Assembly (NCBI RefSeq): GCF_034651555.1
Contig: NZ_JAYEEQ010000001.1
Location: forward strand, 186,001 to 250,000
Length of the DNA stretch: 64,000 bases
Direction: 5' to 3'
Source: Aurantibrevibacter litoralis
GTDB taxonomy: Bacteria > Bacteroidota > Bacteroidia > Flavobacteriales > Flavobacteriaceae
Below the pieces are notes generated by a model. That model was not told the origin of the DNA, made no database searches, and was given only the letters and a program-made list of their open reading frames with translations. Position 1 is the stretch's first letter, and every line of letters begins with the position of its first letter. The position numbers were made by a program, and so were the translations under genes. Below are positions 27,427 to 38,877 of the stretch, piece by piece.

Positions 27427-28227
27427 TTAGTCGAATACTTTTATAAGAATATCTTTAAATTCAATACCCTGCCCTTCCGATTGAAGTCCGATATAGCCCT
27501 CTGTTAAGGGTGTACCGTCTATTTTTATGGCAGGATCGAATCCGGTGGCTACCTCACCGCCTATTTGGGGCTTTGTGTATTGCAGCACAATGTCGCCATT
27601 TACTTTGTGGATTACCAGCGAATCTCGATACACCACTAGCTCGCCAGAGACCCATTCATCCCAAGGGTAGGTTTTAGAAACAGAATTAATACAATGTCTA
27701 GGGTCTTTTTCGCCATTATAAAACACATCGGTTCCCGGAGAACACATATTACCGGTTGGCCTCGCCACGCCGGCTTCCTCTTCTGCTAAGATTTGGTACT
27801 CTACCGATATGGGCCAATCTTGCTCTTTTAAAATGGTTTTTGGATCTTGCGAATGAAACATAATACCGCTATTTCGGTAGGTATACGAAGGCGCATCTTG
27901 CAGCCATTGGTCCGTAAAGCGGTACTGAAATTTTAAATGGAATGAGGCAAACGATTCCTTGAAGAACAAATGGCCATAACGTTCATTAAATGATGGATAG
28001 TCATCATAATTTACCTGAATTTTACCGTCAACTACCCTAAACGTGTTCGCAAAATTATCGCCCAGTTCGTGATGGTGAATTTTAGGAATCCATCCGTCTA
28101 AATCTTTTCCATTAAAAAGAGGCTTCCAAGAAGCAGGATCATCCTTGCTATTTTCTATTTCAGTGAATGCGCTGAAAACAAATGCCAAGAGGATCAGTGC
28201 ATAAAATACAGATTTCAGGTTTTGCAT
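27427..28227 (-). CDS. DUF1080 (3-keto-disaccharide hydrolase family) secreted protein
   Basis: A 266-residue secreted protein: signal peptide about 1-22 (MQNLKSVFYALILLAFVFSA), then a concanavalin-like DUF1080 domain (about 30-265) opening with WKPLFNGKDLDGW and with YRNSGIMFHSQ and VEYQILAEE. Pfam names this family 3keto-disac_hyd, and members cleave 3-keto-glycosides. The MFS sugar transporter lies close by and Gfo/Idh/MocA oxidoreductases lie about 12-16 kb away in the same window, which supports a role in 3-keto-sugar cleavage, though this is inference. It starts with ATG. Confidence 0.87.
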   Translation of the reverse strand: MQNLKSVFYALILLAFVFSAFTEIENSKDDPASWKPLFNGKDLDGWIPKIHHHELGDNFANTFRVVDGKIQVNYDDYPSFNERYGHLFFKESFASFHLKFQYRFTDQWLQDAPSYTYRNSGIMFHSQDPKTILKEQDWPISVEYQILAEEEAGVARPTGNMCSPGTDVFYNGEKDPRHCINSVSKTYPWDEWVSGELVVYRDSLVIHKVNGDIVLQYTKPQIGGEVATGFDPAIKIDGTPLTEGYIGLQSEGQGIEFKDILIKVFD

Positions 28228-28642
28228 AAGGATTTGTTTTTTTTAGGTTGATTTTTGAAACGCCCTCTAAAATTGCATCTTTTTTTTGATTTTAACTAAT
28301 TACCAGAGTTGCAAATTTTTGACGTTCCCTACATCCGTTGGTATGTATTTTAGGTGTTATGGCTCCACAATCGCAAGGTGCTACACCTTTTGCGATATTA
28401 TTTTAGCACTGATTGCACCGAAGTCTTTACGGCTATGCGACTCAAAAGGAAAAGCGTGCTAATCGCGTGTAAAGCTTATGTTTGTTGGTGATGTTGAAGA
28501 TTCTTGAACTTTGGGTAAAAACCCTTTATGATATTGGGTATTTATGATTCTAAATGCTTTTTGCTTTATTGCCAAATTAAATGAATGTTAATCGGAATTC
28601 CCGAAATAGGGTAGTGGCCATTTTGGTTTTTATGTAAAACAC
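28228..28642. other. Intergenic region between DUF1080 and DHFR genes
   Basis: No gene was seen. An imperfect hairpin ATCGCAAGGTG/CACCTTTTGCGAT lies at 28370-28396 with a 3-base loop and a 2-base bulge. It has no U-tail, so it is unlikely to be a simple terminator. No exact TAnnTTTG element for the DUF1080 gene was found. Confidence 0.4.
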
Positions 28643-29137
28643 CTATTTCCGCACATAGGTGAAGTAGGTAAAATCATAGTGGTGCTTTTCATCCTTAGGG
28701 TGGTATTCCTGCTGTATCAATTCCCATGCAGCGGCATCAATTTCGGGAAAAAAGGCATCACCCTCAAATGAATGGTGTACTCGGGTAAGTTCTATGACAT
28801 TGGCATACGGCAAGCCCAGGGCATAAATTTCACCGCCCCCAATAATAAAAGAAACTTCATTCTCCGCTACTTTTTCCAGAGCTTCTTCCATGGAATGCAC
28901 CACAGTACAATCAATGAAAGGTGTGGTGTACCCTTGGTCTCTTGTAATGATAATATGTCTACGCTGCGGTAAGGGTTTCGGAAAACTTTCGAAGGTTTTT
29001 CGGCCCATTATAATCGGGTGTCCCAATGTTAATCTTTTAAACCGCTTAAAATCGTCCGGCAGGTGCCATAATAAGGCATTATTTTTTCCTAAGGTATTAT
29101 TTTCCGCAGCTGCGGCTATCATAATTAGTGATCTCAT
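28643..29137 (-). CDS. folA: Dihydrofolate reductase
   Basis: A 164-residue enzyme that reduces dihydrofolate with NADPH. It has the active-site acid in WHLPDDFKRFK (Asp28/29), HPIIMGRKTFESFPKPLPQR for NADPH binding, and FIIGGGEIYALGLPYA near residue 95-110. Its start overlaps the end of the 2TM-domain gene as ATGA, so the two are translationally coupled. thyA and folP are also in the window but in separate units. Confidence 0.95.
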   Translation of the reverse strand: MRSLIMIAAAAENNTLGKNNALLWHLPDDFKRFKRLTLGHPIIMGRKTFESFPKPLPQRRHIIITRDQGYTTPFIDCTVVHSMEEALEKVAENEVSFIIGGGEIYALGLPYANVIELTRVHHSFEGDAFFPEIDAAAWELIQQEYHPKDEKHHYDFTYFTYVRK

Positions 29138-29490
29138 TCCTTTTTTTTGTTAATGACTGACATAGGAAAATGAACTTCAATTTCCTTTTGTAGTTCTTGT
29201 ATTCGTTGTCGTTGCTTGGCAATCAGCTGCTCTCGTTGTTTACGTTCCCACTTTCTATTCATGAATCTATGCGTTACAAAGACATTAAAAGTATGGTAGC
29301 TGAAAAGAAATAACCAAAAAAGAACAACCCAAAGCCACCACTCAGAAGGCCCTCCCACATCCATACTTTTATTAATAATCCACAGAAAAATACAGCCAAT
29401 TATAAAAAACACGAAATGCCTATAAAGTCGTTTCTTTTGTTTTATTCGACTTTGCGCATATTCAATTAACTCATGTTCTTCAAGTTTCAT
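29134..29490 (-). CDS. 2TM domain-containing membrane protein
   Basis: A 118-residue protein with a basic N-terminal part, two membrane segments (about 26-42 and 53-75) and a charged coiled-coil C-terminus (about 80-110). This matches the 2TM domain family of Bacteroidota, of unknown function, often found at the end of regulatory proteins. It starts with ATG just behind a -7 element in a divergent promoter region and overlaps folA by four bases. Confidence 0.8.
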   Translation of the reverse strand: MKLEEHELIEYAQSRIKQKKRLYRHFVFFIIGCIFLWIINKSMDVGGPSEWWLWVVLFWLFLFSYHTFNVFVTHRFMNRKWERKQREQLIAKQRQRIQELQKEIEVHFPMSVINKKKE

Positions 29491-29528
29491 TTTCTGATAA
29501 TTTAATTTTTAGGCAGCGATCCAAAAAC

Positions 29529-29547
29529 TATCTTTACTACAAAGATA
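29529..29547. promoter_or_regulatory. Divergent promoter dyad between the 2TM-folA unit and the PLP enzyme gene
   Basis: TATCTTT and AAAGATA form a perfect 7-bp inverted repeat around ACTAC. The minus-strand copy extends to TATCTTTG (29540-29547), an exact -7 element 49 bases before the 2TM ATG. The plus-strand copy TATCTTTA (29529-29536) is one base off and would serve the PLP gene. Overlapping -7 boxes would make the two promoters compete. Confidence 0.55.
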
Positions 29548-29570
29548 AACCTAATACATTTTAACCCGAA

Positions 29571-30659
29571 ATGGCAATGGAAAAGATTCGAAATGAGTTT
29601 CCGGTAGCTGCGCAACATATTTATGCGAATACTGCCGCTTGCGGACTGTTGTACCATGACCTATGGGAATGGCGCCAAGAACACGATTTAGACTATTTAA
29701 TTGGGGGGAGCCACTTTAAAGCTAAAAGCGATGCTTTTTGTATTGGCGTTCGCCAGACAGTAAGTCAGTTTTTCGGCTGCAACCCCACAGAGGTGGCTTT
29801 GATTCCAAATTTTTCTTTGGGATTAAATCTACTGCTGGAAGGGCTAGATAAACGCCGTAGGGTCTTATTGCTGGACAGGGATTATCCGTCGATAAATTTG
29901 CCATTCGAACGGCGAGAATTCCCAATTTCCTATGTAGCCGTTACGGAAAATCTTGAGGCAGAAATTGAGGCCTGTATTCTACGAGAAGAAATAAGTGTGC
30001 TTGCTCTTAGTCTTACGCAATGGTTGGATGGCGTTCAGATTGATCTAGGTTTTTTACAGACTTTAAAGGAAACCTATCCCGATGTGTTGATTATTGCAGA
30101 TGGCACTCAGTTCTGCGGTACTACAAATTTTAATTTTAACACCTCGGGCATCGACATCTTAGGAGCCAGTGCGTATAAATGGTTATTGGGTGGGTATGGT
30201 TGCGGCTTTTTTTTAGTCAAAGCGGCCGTTCACAGCCAATTTAATATAAAATCTATTGGGCTACATAGCGCCGCCTTTAGTGCTGCCCAACAAGAACACC
30301 CCTCTTTTTGTGCACTTTTAGAACCGGGGCACTTGGATACCTTTAATTTCGGAAGCCTTCAATTTTCCCTAAAGTATATCGAAAAATTGGGGTTAAATAG
30401 TATAGAATCTCACCTTAGTGCGCTTTCCCAAAAAGCAAAAAAAGAATTCGCTGCATTAGGATTGCTCAGTGATGTGGTTCTTAAACGCAACTCGCTTAGT
30501 ACCATATTTAATATTAAGGGCGATGACCAACTGTTTCAACATGTAACGAAGCACCATGTCGTTTGCAGTCAACGTGGCGACGGAATTCGCCTTAGTTTTC
30601 ATTTTTATAACCTTGAAAAAGACATTGATAGCATTGTGAAGATCCTAAAAATGTACTAA
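29571..30659 (+). CDS. Class V aminotransferase-type PLP enzyme
   Basis: A 362-residue cytoplasmic PLP-dependent enzyme of the class V (cysteine desulfurase/kynureninase-like) fold. Lys203 in GASAYKWLLGGYG is the probable PLP-binding residue, and ADGTQF (Asp177, Gln180) contacts the cofactor ring and the phenol oxygen. The region around residue 340 (HVVCSQRGDGIRLSFHFYN) is typical of the C-terminal domain. The substrate cannot be named. Two ATG codons lie close together; I use the first. Confidence 0.88.
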   Translation: MAMEKIRNEFPVAAQHIYANTAACGLLYHDLWEWRQEHDLDYLIGGSHFKAKSDAFCIGVRQTVSQFFGCNPTEVALIPNFSLGLNLLLEGLDKRRRVLLLDRDYPSINLPFERREFPISYVAVTENLEAEIEACILREEISVLALSLTQWLDGVQIDLGFLQTLKETYPDVLIIADGTQFCGTTNFNFNTSGIDILGASAYKWLLGGYGCGFFLVKAAVHSQFNIKSIGLHSAAFSAAQQEHPSFCALLEPGHLDTFNFGSLQFSLKYIEKLGLNSIESHLSALSQKAKKEFAALGLLSDVVLKRNSLSTIFNIKGDDQLFQHVTKHHVVCSQRGDGIRLSFHFYNLEKDIDSIVKILKMY

Positions 30660-30814
30660 TGGAGTTTAGTTATTTCAGAAAATATGAACCCGTTTTTTAG
30701 GATAACCTTTTGAAAGCGTAGCGGTTTTTATGAAAATGATAATTCTTTGTTAACTTGTTGTGTATGAGTACTTTTATATATTGCTTTGCATCGTAAATTT
30801 AAAAATGGATTATC

Positions 30815-31111
30815 ATGGCAATAGCAAAACAGTATTTAAAGAGTAAGCCCATATGCAAAGTAACCTTTACCGTAGCCGCGGCTGACGCAAAAAAAGTGGC
30901 CGTTGTAGGCGATTTTAACAAATGGAGCGCTAAGGAAGGTGCTTTAAAAAAATTAAAAAACGGAAATTTCAAAGGTACTTTTGAACTACCGAAAGAAAAC
31001 ACCTACGAGTTTAAATATGTTATCGATGGCGCTTATGTAAATGATTCTGAAGCAGATCGGTTTCAGTGGAATGATTTTGCAGGTACCGAAAACGGTGTCT
31101 TAGAAGTGTAA
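30815..31111 (+). CDS. Small CBM48-like (isoamylase early-set) protein
   Basis: A 98-residue protein that consists almost only of an early-set glycogen-binding module (CBM48-like): VTFTVAAADAKKVAVVGDFNKWS, GTFELPKENTYEFKYVIDG and the closing WNDFAGTENGVLEV. Such stand-alone modules in Bacteroidota resemble AMPK-beta type carbohydrate-binding domains, and the function is unknown. It has no signal peptide, so it is cytoplasmic. A possible promoter (TTG, 20 bases, TTGCTTTG) precedes it. It is convergent with the DUF427 gene. Confidence 0.85.
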   Translation: MAIAKQYLKSKPICKVTFTVAAADAKKVAVVGDFNKWSAKEGALKKLKNGNFKGTFELPKENTYEFKYVIDGAYVNDSEADRFQWNDFAGTENGVLEV

Positions 31112-31158
31112 CACGATTCTTAGGTGTTACCAAAGAATTAATTTTCTATGGTAACACC
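31108..31158. terminator. Alternative hairpins between the convergent CBM48-like and DUF427 genes
   Basis: Three related arms compete: GTAACAC (31108-31114), GGTGTTACC (31123-31131) and GGTAACACC (31150-31158). The middle arm can pair with either neighbour; pairing with the last is a perfect 9-bp stem. Such a structure lying over the two stop codons may end both transcripts. Lack of a strong U-tract keeps confidence modest. Confidence 0.5.
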
Positions 31159-31419
31159 TTTCCAAAATGCTACATACCCCTTAATTGGTTTGGCCAAAGG
31201 TTTTACCTCAGGGTAGTACCAAGCGGCATCTACATTTTTATTTCCTTGAACAACCACGGTATAATAGGACGCAATTCCTTTCCAAGGGCAGGTGGTGTGC
31301 GTATCGGATGGTTCAAAAAAAGTCATATTAAGGCTTTCCGGTGGAAAATAATGATTATTTTCTATCACGATGGTTTTATCGCTTTGTGCGATAATAACAT
31401 TATTCCAAATAGCTTTCAT
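31138..31419 (-). CDS. DUF427 domain protein
   Basis: A 93-residue small cytoplasmic protein that fits DUF427: MKAIWNNVIIAQSDKTIVIENN opening, TCPWKGIASYYTVVVQG in the middle (the conserved CPWKG), and AAWYYPEPVK-like ending (AAWYYPEVKP). The biochemical function of DUF427 is not known. It starts with ATG 38 bases after the thyA stop, on the same strand, and is probably cotranscribed. Confidence 0.85.
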   Translation of the reverse strand: MKAIWNNVIIAQSDKTIVIENNHYFPPESLNMTFFEPSDTHTTCPWKGIASYYTVVVQGNKNVDAAWYYPEVKPLAKPIKGYVAFWKGVTIEN

Positions 31420-31457
31420 TTTAGTATAAAATTACAGTGTACAATGACTTCATTTCG

Positions 31458-32282
31458 TTATACGGCCACCATTCCTTTGATATGGGGATAAGGATTATAG
31501 TCCACCAAAGTAAAATCCTCATAGGTAAAATCGAAAATGGACTTCACCTTAGGGTTTAAAATCATTTTAGGTAGTGGTCTCGGCGTTCTGTTCAATTGTA
31601 ATTCCACTTGCTCCATGTGATTGTTATAGATATGGGCATCACCAAACGTATGTATAAACTCTCCCGGGGCTAAGTCGCAAACTTGTGCAATCATAAGCGT
31701 TAAAAGCGCATAAGAAGCAATATTAAATGGGACTCCCAAAAAAATATCGGCACTTCGCTGATACAATTGGCAGGATAATTTACCATTTGCCACATAAAAT
31801 TGAAAAAAAGCATGGCAAGGAGGTAAGGCAACCTTTCCACGAGCCACATTTTCTGAAAAAGAAATGGAACTGTCAGGCAAAACGCCCGGATTCCATGCGG
31901 TTACCAACATGCGTCGACTGTTAGGATTGCTTTTAAGGGTAGCGATAATTTCGGTAATTTGGTCGATGTCTTCATTGTTCCAATTGCGCCATTGGTGGCC
32001 ATATACGGGGCCAAGATTTCCATTTTCGTCTGCCCATTCATTCCAGATACGAACGCCGTTTTCTTGTAAATACGCAATGTTGGTATCTCCCTTTAAAAAC
32101 CAAAGCAACTCGTGTACAATAGATTTAAGATGAAGTTTTTTGGTAGTCACCATAGGAAAACCTTCACCCAGGTCAAATCGCATTTGGTACCCGAAAACAC
32201 TTAGGGTACCGGTACCGGTTCTGTCTCCTTTTTGATGGCCATTTTGCAAAACGTGCCTTAGTAAATCGTGATATTGTTTCAT
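31458..32282 (-). CDS. thyA: Thymidylate synthase
   Basis: A 274-residue enzyme that methylates dUMP with methylene-tetrahydrofolate. The catalytic nucleophile is Cys156 in [11 protein letters not shown], and the phosphate-binding RTGTGT and [18 protein letters not shown] are present. It is about ten residues longer than the E. coli type because of a small insertion before the nucleophile ([11 protein letters not shown]). It starts with ATG. Its product dihydrofolate is recycled by the folA product encoded about 3 kb away. Confidence 0.96.
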   Translation of the reverse strand: MKQYHDLLRHVLQNGHQKGDRTGTGTLSVFGYQMRFDLGEGFPMVTTKKLHLKSIVHELLWFLKGDTNIAYLQENGVRIWNEWADENGNLGPVYGHQWRNWNNEDIDQITEIIATLKSNPNSRRMLVTAWNPGVLPDSSISFSENVARGKVALPPCHAFFQFYVANGKLSCQLYQRSADIFLGVPFNIASYALLTLMIAQVCDLAPGEFIHTFGDAHIYNNHMEQVELQLNRTPRPLPKMILNPKVKSIFDFTYEDFTLVDYNPYPHIKGMVAV

Positions 32283-32500
32283 TGCCCTTAGATTCTTAAG
32301 AAGGAATTTTTAGTTCAGAATCCTCGTAAAAATACAATATACGATACCGTGAGTCTAGCCTTGGGGGTATTAATTATCAATATTTATTAACGACAGGTTT
32401 AGGCACATTCTGATACGATGATGGATCTTTTCTATTGATTCTTTTAGATGAAACTCTAAGGTTTTTATATAGCGCAGAGTCCTGCTGGCGTACCAAATAT

Positions 32501-32534
32501 AACCAATAAAAAAAGAGGCTCGTTTCCAAGCCTC
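32501..32534 (-). terminator. Terminator after katG
   Basis: On the minus strand GAGGCT, an 8-base loop, AGCCTC, then a run of seven T residues. It lies 25 bases after the katG stop. The stem is short (6 bp plus flanks), but the U-tract is strong. Confidence 0.8.
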
Positions 32535-32559
32535 CTTTTGTTTTAAATTTTGCTACTCC

Positions 32560-35105
<2,546 letters not shown>

Positions 35106-38100
35106 TTACTCCATGGGGAAGTCTTTTAATAATTCTTCTGAGGTATAAAATCCTTTTTTGTTCTTTGTCTTTTCTCGTTCGGCCTTCACTTTTTCGGCGG
35201 AAATACTACTGGCATTATTGCCAAAGGTATTGCGCACATAGGTAAGTACGGCGGCCATTTCTTCATCGTTTAACATGCCGCCAAAAGGCGTCATTGGCAC
35301 TTGACCGGGATAGCTTTTGCCATTTACTTCTATAGGGCCTATCATTCCATGTAACGTAAGGCGTATAAGGCGTTCTTGACTCCCGGTAACCCATTTAGAA
35401 CCGGCTAAAGGCGGAAATTGAGAAGCACTTAGCCCCTTACCATCGGGTTGGTGACAGGTCATACAAAATCCTTCTCGTTTGTAAATTTCTTCTCCTTTTA
35501 GGTAAAGCGACAATTCCTCATCTTTAAGTTCCGTATCTTCTATAAGGCCGGTGGGAACCTCGCCAAGCTTATGGCCATTCAGATGCGCTAATGCGGCCTC
35601 ATAAGGCAATTGCATCCAATCGTCTAAAGGCATTGTTCCGGCAGCGATTACTATGGGAATCCCTTTGTCTTTTTCTAGCCAAGAGGCAGCCACAAGGGCT
35701 TCCAAACGCACCCGTGGATTTTCATCTTGCGCCGCAACCAGCAACAAATCGGCTTGATCCGGAATTTGGTGTCCGGCATATCGCAGCACTCTAACGGCAG
35801 CAGCCCTGGCCCTGAAGTCTTTAGCGTTCAATAGGTGCTTTAGCAGGTCGGTATCTATTTGGTTCAGTCCCCAACTCACCCAAAGTGCTTCCAGCAGGTG
35901 GTGTTCATAGTTAGAGTCATTCGTATCCAAATTTTGCACCCAAACCGCTAATTTAGACAACACTTCTGGGGTGTCTCGTGCCCTTAATTCTCTTTTAGTG
36001 CGATATTTAGTTCGGTATTCCGGGAGTTTTAAGTTTTCTAAAAGTGCTTCAATCGTAGCACCAGCAACTTTAGCCGGTGTTACCAAAGGTCGCGACGGGT
36101 AGGTGATTCTATAAATGCGCCCGTGCACATGGTCGCGCAACGGATCGCGGGCGTTGTGCTGCATATGTCCGATGAGGATATTATGCCAATCTATCACATA
36201 GAGCGACCCATCGGGCGCAAACTCCATGTCTACCGGCCTAAAATTAGGATCGCTGGAAGTGATCAAATCCATACGGTGTGTACTGAGGTATCCTGCCGAA
36301 TTAGGATCATCTTTTAGGGTATGCTGTTTGGTGCCCAAAAAACCAATAGTGTTGTTGATGATGATATCTCCCTGAACATCATCGGGAAAATGACGGCTCG
36401 ATATAAATTCCAGTCCGGAAGTTGGTCGAACGCGGTGTTTCTCTTCAATGAGGTTTTTGGGCAGAGGCGAAGCAACCCCGTAGCGGGGTTTTAGCGTGCC
36501 CGGCATCATCCAAGTCATATCCGGACCCGAGGTATGGGCAAAGAACTGTTGCCCCCAATCGTCAAAAGCAATACCCCACGGATTGGGAATGGATAATTGT
36601 GCGGTACGCTCTAAGTGGTGCCGTTGCGGACTGTACCGATAAAAGCCGCCATTGGTGGCGCGAACAGGTCCGTAGGCGGTTTCTACATTGGTATGCAGAA
36701 ATACACCTTCGGCCATAAAGAGCGCCCCGGACGGATCTGTAGTAAAGGCACTAATGGCATGATGGGTATCGTGATCGTCGAAGCCGCTTAAAATAATTTC
36801 CTTGGTGTCAGCTTTGTCATCTCCATCGGTATCCGTTATTAGCACCAAATTAGTCCCTTGGGAGACATAAACTCCTTCCGGAGCAAATTCAAAACCAATG
36901 GTCAAATGAAGACCGTCTGCAAAAATGGTCTGTGTATCGGCCTTACCGTCCCCATTGGTATCTTCTAAAATTAGGAGCTTGTCATTAGGTTTACTATCCC
37001 CCGGTCGGTAATGCGGATAGCTGGGCATCACCCCTACCCACAATCGTCCTTTGTTGTCAAAAGAGATTTGGGTTGGATTGGCCAAATCCGGAAATTCTGC
37101 CTCCGAAGCAAATAATTCAATTTTATATCCTTCTGCCACCTTTATGGTATGTAAGGCATCCTCTCCATAAAGATATTTTGGCCCTGCTTCCTTATCATTC
37201 GACCTGTAATTGGTTGCTACCGGAGGTAAGGTTTTTGTCTTTGCGTCTTCGGCAGCTAGATTTACTTTTTGGCCTTTCGTAGCCGCCCAAATCGCTTTGT
37301 CCCGTATGGCGGTCATTTCTCTTATTTTTTCAATTTCAGCCGGATAATTGTCCGGCCCAAAGGGATCAAAACGCCTTCCGTAAGCATGTACCCCGTTGGG
37401 TATTTTAAAATCATTGTGCCAGAACCAATTTCTTTCTAAAATGGCATTATATACCAATTTTCTGTTTTCTTCTGCCTTACTTTTTACAGTGCCAAAAAGC
37501 GTGTCTGCCAACAATTTTCCCAATTTTTGATAGCCCAAATCGTTTAACTGAAAGCCATCTGCGGTTACATTCTCACTTTCTTCAGCATACCATGTTTTTG
37601 AGGCATTAAATGCATCCACAAAAAAGATACTATCGGTGGCAGCTACCTCTTTCATAGCTTCTGTATACCGTGCTAAATTCTCATTTTCCTTTTCGCCATT
37701 GGGTAGATCTCGTTGAGCCGACAAGTCTTCAAAAGCAATAGGTGAAACCAAAGCCAGTTGTGGTGCATTCTTACCGTTATATTTTTGATTTTTGGTATGC
37801 GCAATAAACGCCCGAAGTTCTGCTTTGTAATTTTCGAGGCCGGCTTCCCCTTGAAACGATTCATTATACCCGAAAAAAGCGATGATGATATCTGCTTTTA
37901 GTCGGGCAAGCCACTCGTCTTCCGTTTCAAAATGTCCTTCACTGCCCGAATTTTGCGCTAATTCGGTTTGAAATTTTTCAGCTCCCGGAAAAGCCCAAGG
38001 CGAATTGCGGGAAGAATGGGGCCTGAAACCGGGTGTGTTTCCTCCATCGCCCATATTCCTAAAGCGTAATAAACTATCCGGATAGCGCAGTTGCATTTCC

Positions 38101-38273
38101 GTTTCAAAATGATCAAAATGCAGCATTCTGGAGGCCAGATTATTGCCTATTAAGACAATATGAGCCTCTTTTTTTAATGCTAAGGTCTTTTCAGATTTTT
38201 CACAGCTTTGAACAAGCAAACCTAAAACAGTTAGGAAGAATATAGGCAGTATAATTTTATTTTTAACAGGCAT
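35106..38273 (-). CDS. Lipoprotein with SGNH, beta-propeller dehydrogenase-like and cytochrome c domains
   Basis: A 1055-residue secreted lipoprotein with lipobox LLVQSC (Cys24). Residues about 35-270 resemble an SGNH hydrolase-like domain (IGNNLASRM, FGYNES, DGFQLNDLGYQKLG). A PVC-type membrane-bound dehydrogenase-like beta-propeller follows (about 370-720; ISFDNKGRLWVGVMPSYPHYRP, PDGSLYVIDWHNILIGHMQHN), then HEAT-like helices (about 760-900), and a C-terminal cytochrome c domain with CMTCH (Cys937, Cys940, His941) and a later Met. Such proteins are common beside Gfo/Idh/MocA sugar genes in Planctomycetes and Bacteroidota. Probable role: extracytoplasmic sugar oxidation or cleavage; the substrate is unknown. 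Confidence 0.85.
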   Translation of the reverse strand: MPVKNKIILPIFFLTVLGLLVQSCEKSEKTLALKKEAHIVLIGNNLASRMLHFDHFETEMQLRYPDSLLRFRNMGDGGNTPGFRPHSSRNSPWAFPGAEKFQTELAQNSGSEGHFETEDEWLARLKADIIIAFFGYNESFQGEAGLENYKAELRAFIAHTKNQKYNGKNAPQLALVSPIAFEDLSAQRDLPNGEKENENLARYTEAMKEVAATDSIFFVDAFNASKTWYAEESENVTADGFQLNDLGYQKLGKLLADTLFGTVKSKAEENRKLVYNAILERNWFWHNDFKIPNGVHAYGRRFDPFGPDNYPAEIEKIREMTAIRDKAIWAATKGQKVNLAAEDAKTKTLPPVATNYRSNDKEAGPKYLYGEDALHTIKVAEGYKIELFASEAEFPDLANPTQISFDNKGRLWVGVMPSYPHYRPGDSKPNDKLLILEDTNGDGKADTQTIFADGLHLTIGFEFAPEGVYVSQGTNLVLITDTDGDDKADTKEIILSGFDDHDTHHAISAFTTDPSGALFMAEGVFLHTNVETAYGPVRATNGGFYRYSPQRHHLERTAQLSIPNPWGIAFDDWGQQFFAHTSGPDMTWMMPGTLKPRYGVASPLPKNLIEEKHRVRPTSGLEFISSRHFPDDVQGDIIINNTIGFLGTKQHTLKDDPNSAGYLSTHRMDLITSSDPNFRPVDMEFAPDGSLYVIDWHNILIGHMQHNARDPLRDHVHGRIYRITYPSRPLVTPAKVAGATIEALLENLKLPEYRTKYRTKRELRARDTPEVLSKLAVWVQNLDTNDSNYEHHLLEALWVSWGLNQIDTDLLKHLLNAKDFRARAAAVRVLRYAGHQIPDQADLLLVAAQDENPRVRLEALVAASWLEKDKGIPIVIAAGTMPLDDWMQLPYEAALAHLNGHKLGEVPTGLIEDTELKDEELSLYLKGEEIYKREGFCMTCHQPDGKGLSASQFPPLAGSKWVTGSQERLIRLTLHGMIGPIEVNGKSYPGQVPMTPFGGMLNDEEMAAVLTYVRNTFGNNASSISAEKVKAEREKTKNKKGFYTSEELLKDFPME

Positions 38274-38334
38274 AATTAATTTAGTTTGGTTGATTGTGGG
38301 GTTTATTATTTTTCATCCGTTCAAAAAGATTGAG

Positions 38335-38727
38335 TTATTTAAACTTGTAATTCCCTTGTTTGGTAATATTCATGTAAAATGCCCTATTCTCACTGCTCTT
38401 CCACCTTGAGAATATTGCCAAATTATACGACCAACTTATTTCCATCAACAGCGTTGAGAGTTTTAGACGTACCTTATACGTCTCATAAAACTGCTTCATT
38501 CTCCAAATGTTTTTGTCGGAGAACTCTTTTAATTCAGGTTCATTGTGTTGGATATACTTGGCTAATTCCGTAAATACACCATCACCCCATTCCGATTTTT
38601 CAAGTTTCTTGCATATCTGTTCCCCAATGTTCCAATAAAGGTTGATCAATTGATGGTTTACGGCTCTAATGGCATTAATCCTAGATTGTTTTATAAGTTG
38701 AATTTTATTTGCAAGTCGTATATCCAT
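38335..38727 (-). pseudogene. Truncated DUF1016 (YhcG/PDDEXK nuclease family) gene fragment
   Basis: The 130-residue frame matches only the N-terminal DUF1016_N domain (IKQSRINAIRAVNHQLINLYWNIG, YIQHNEPELKEFSDKNIWRMKQFYETYK). Full proteins of this family have about 340-380 residues with a C-terminal PDDEXK nuclease. The similarity breaks down at FYMNITKQGNYKFK, and the following 60 bases up to the next gene contain no remainder of the nuclease. I call it a 3'-truncated remnant. It has no neighbouring restriction genes. Confidence 0.75.
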
Positions 38728-38835
38728 TTTTTTTGTAAGCCCACATTTAAAAGAAATGCCTTTAAATTAGTTCATTTGATTTTTTTGAGGCAGTCACTCA
38801 CTTTCCATATTTGGTAGATCGTAAAGATATGTCTC

Positions 38836-38854
38836 AATACCATTTATTGGTATT
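38836..38854. terminator. Possible hairpin after the ASCH gene
   Basis: A perfect 7-bp stem AATACCA/TGGTATT with a 5-base loop in the gap after the ASCH gene. There is no U-run on the minus strand, so a termination role is doubtful. Confidence 0.3.
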
Positions 38855-38877
38855 ATTTAATGTATCAAACCCAATCG

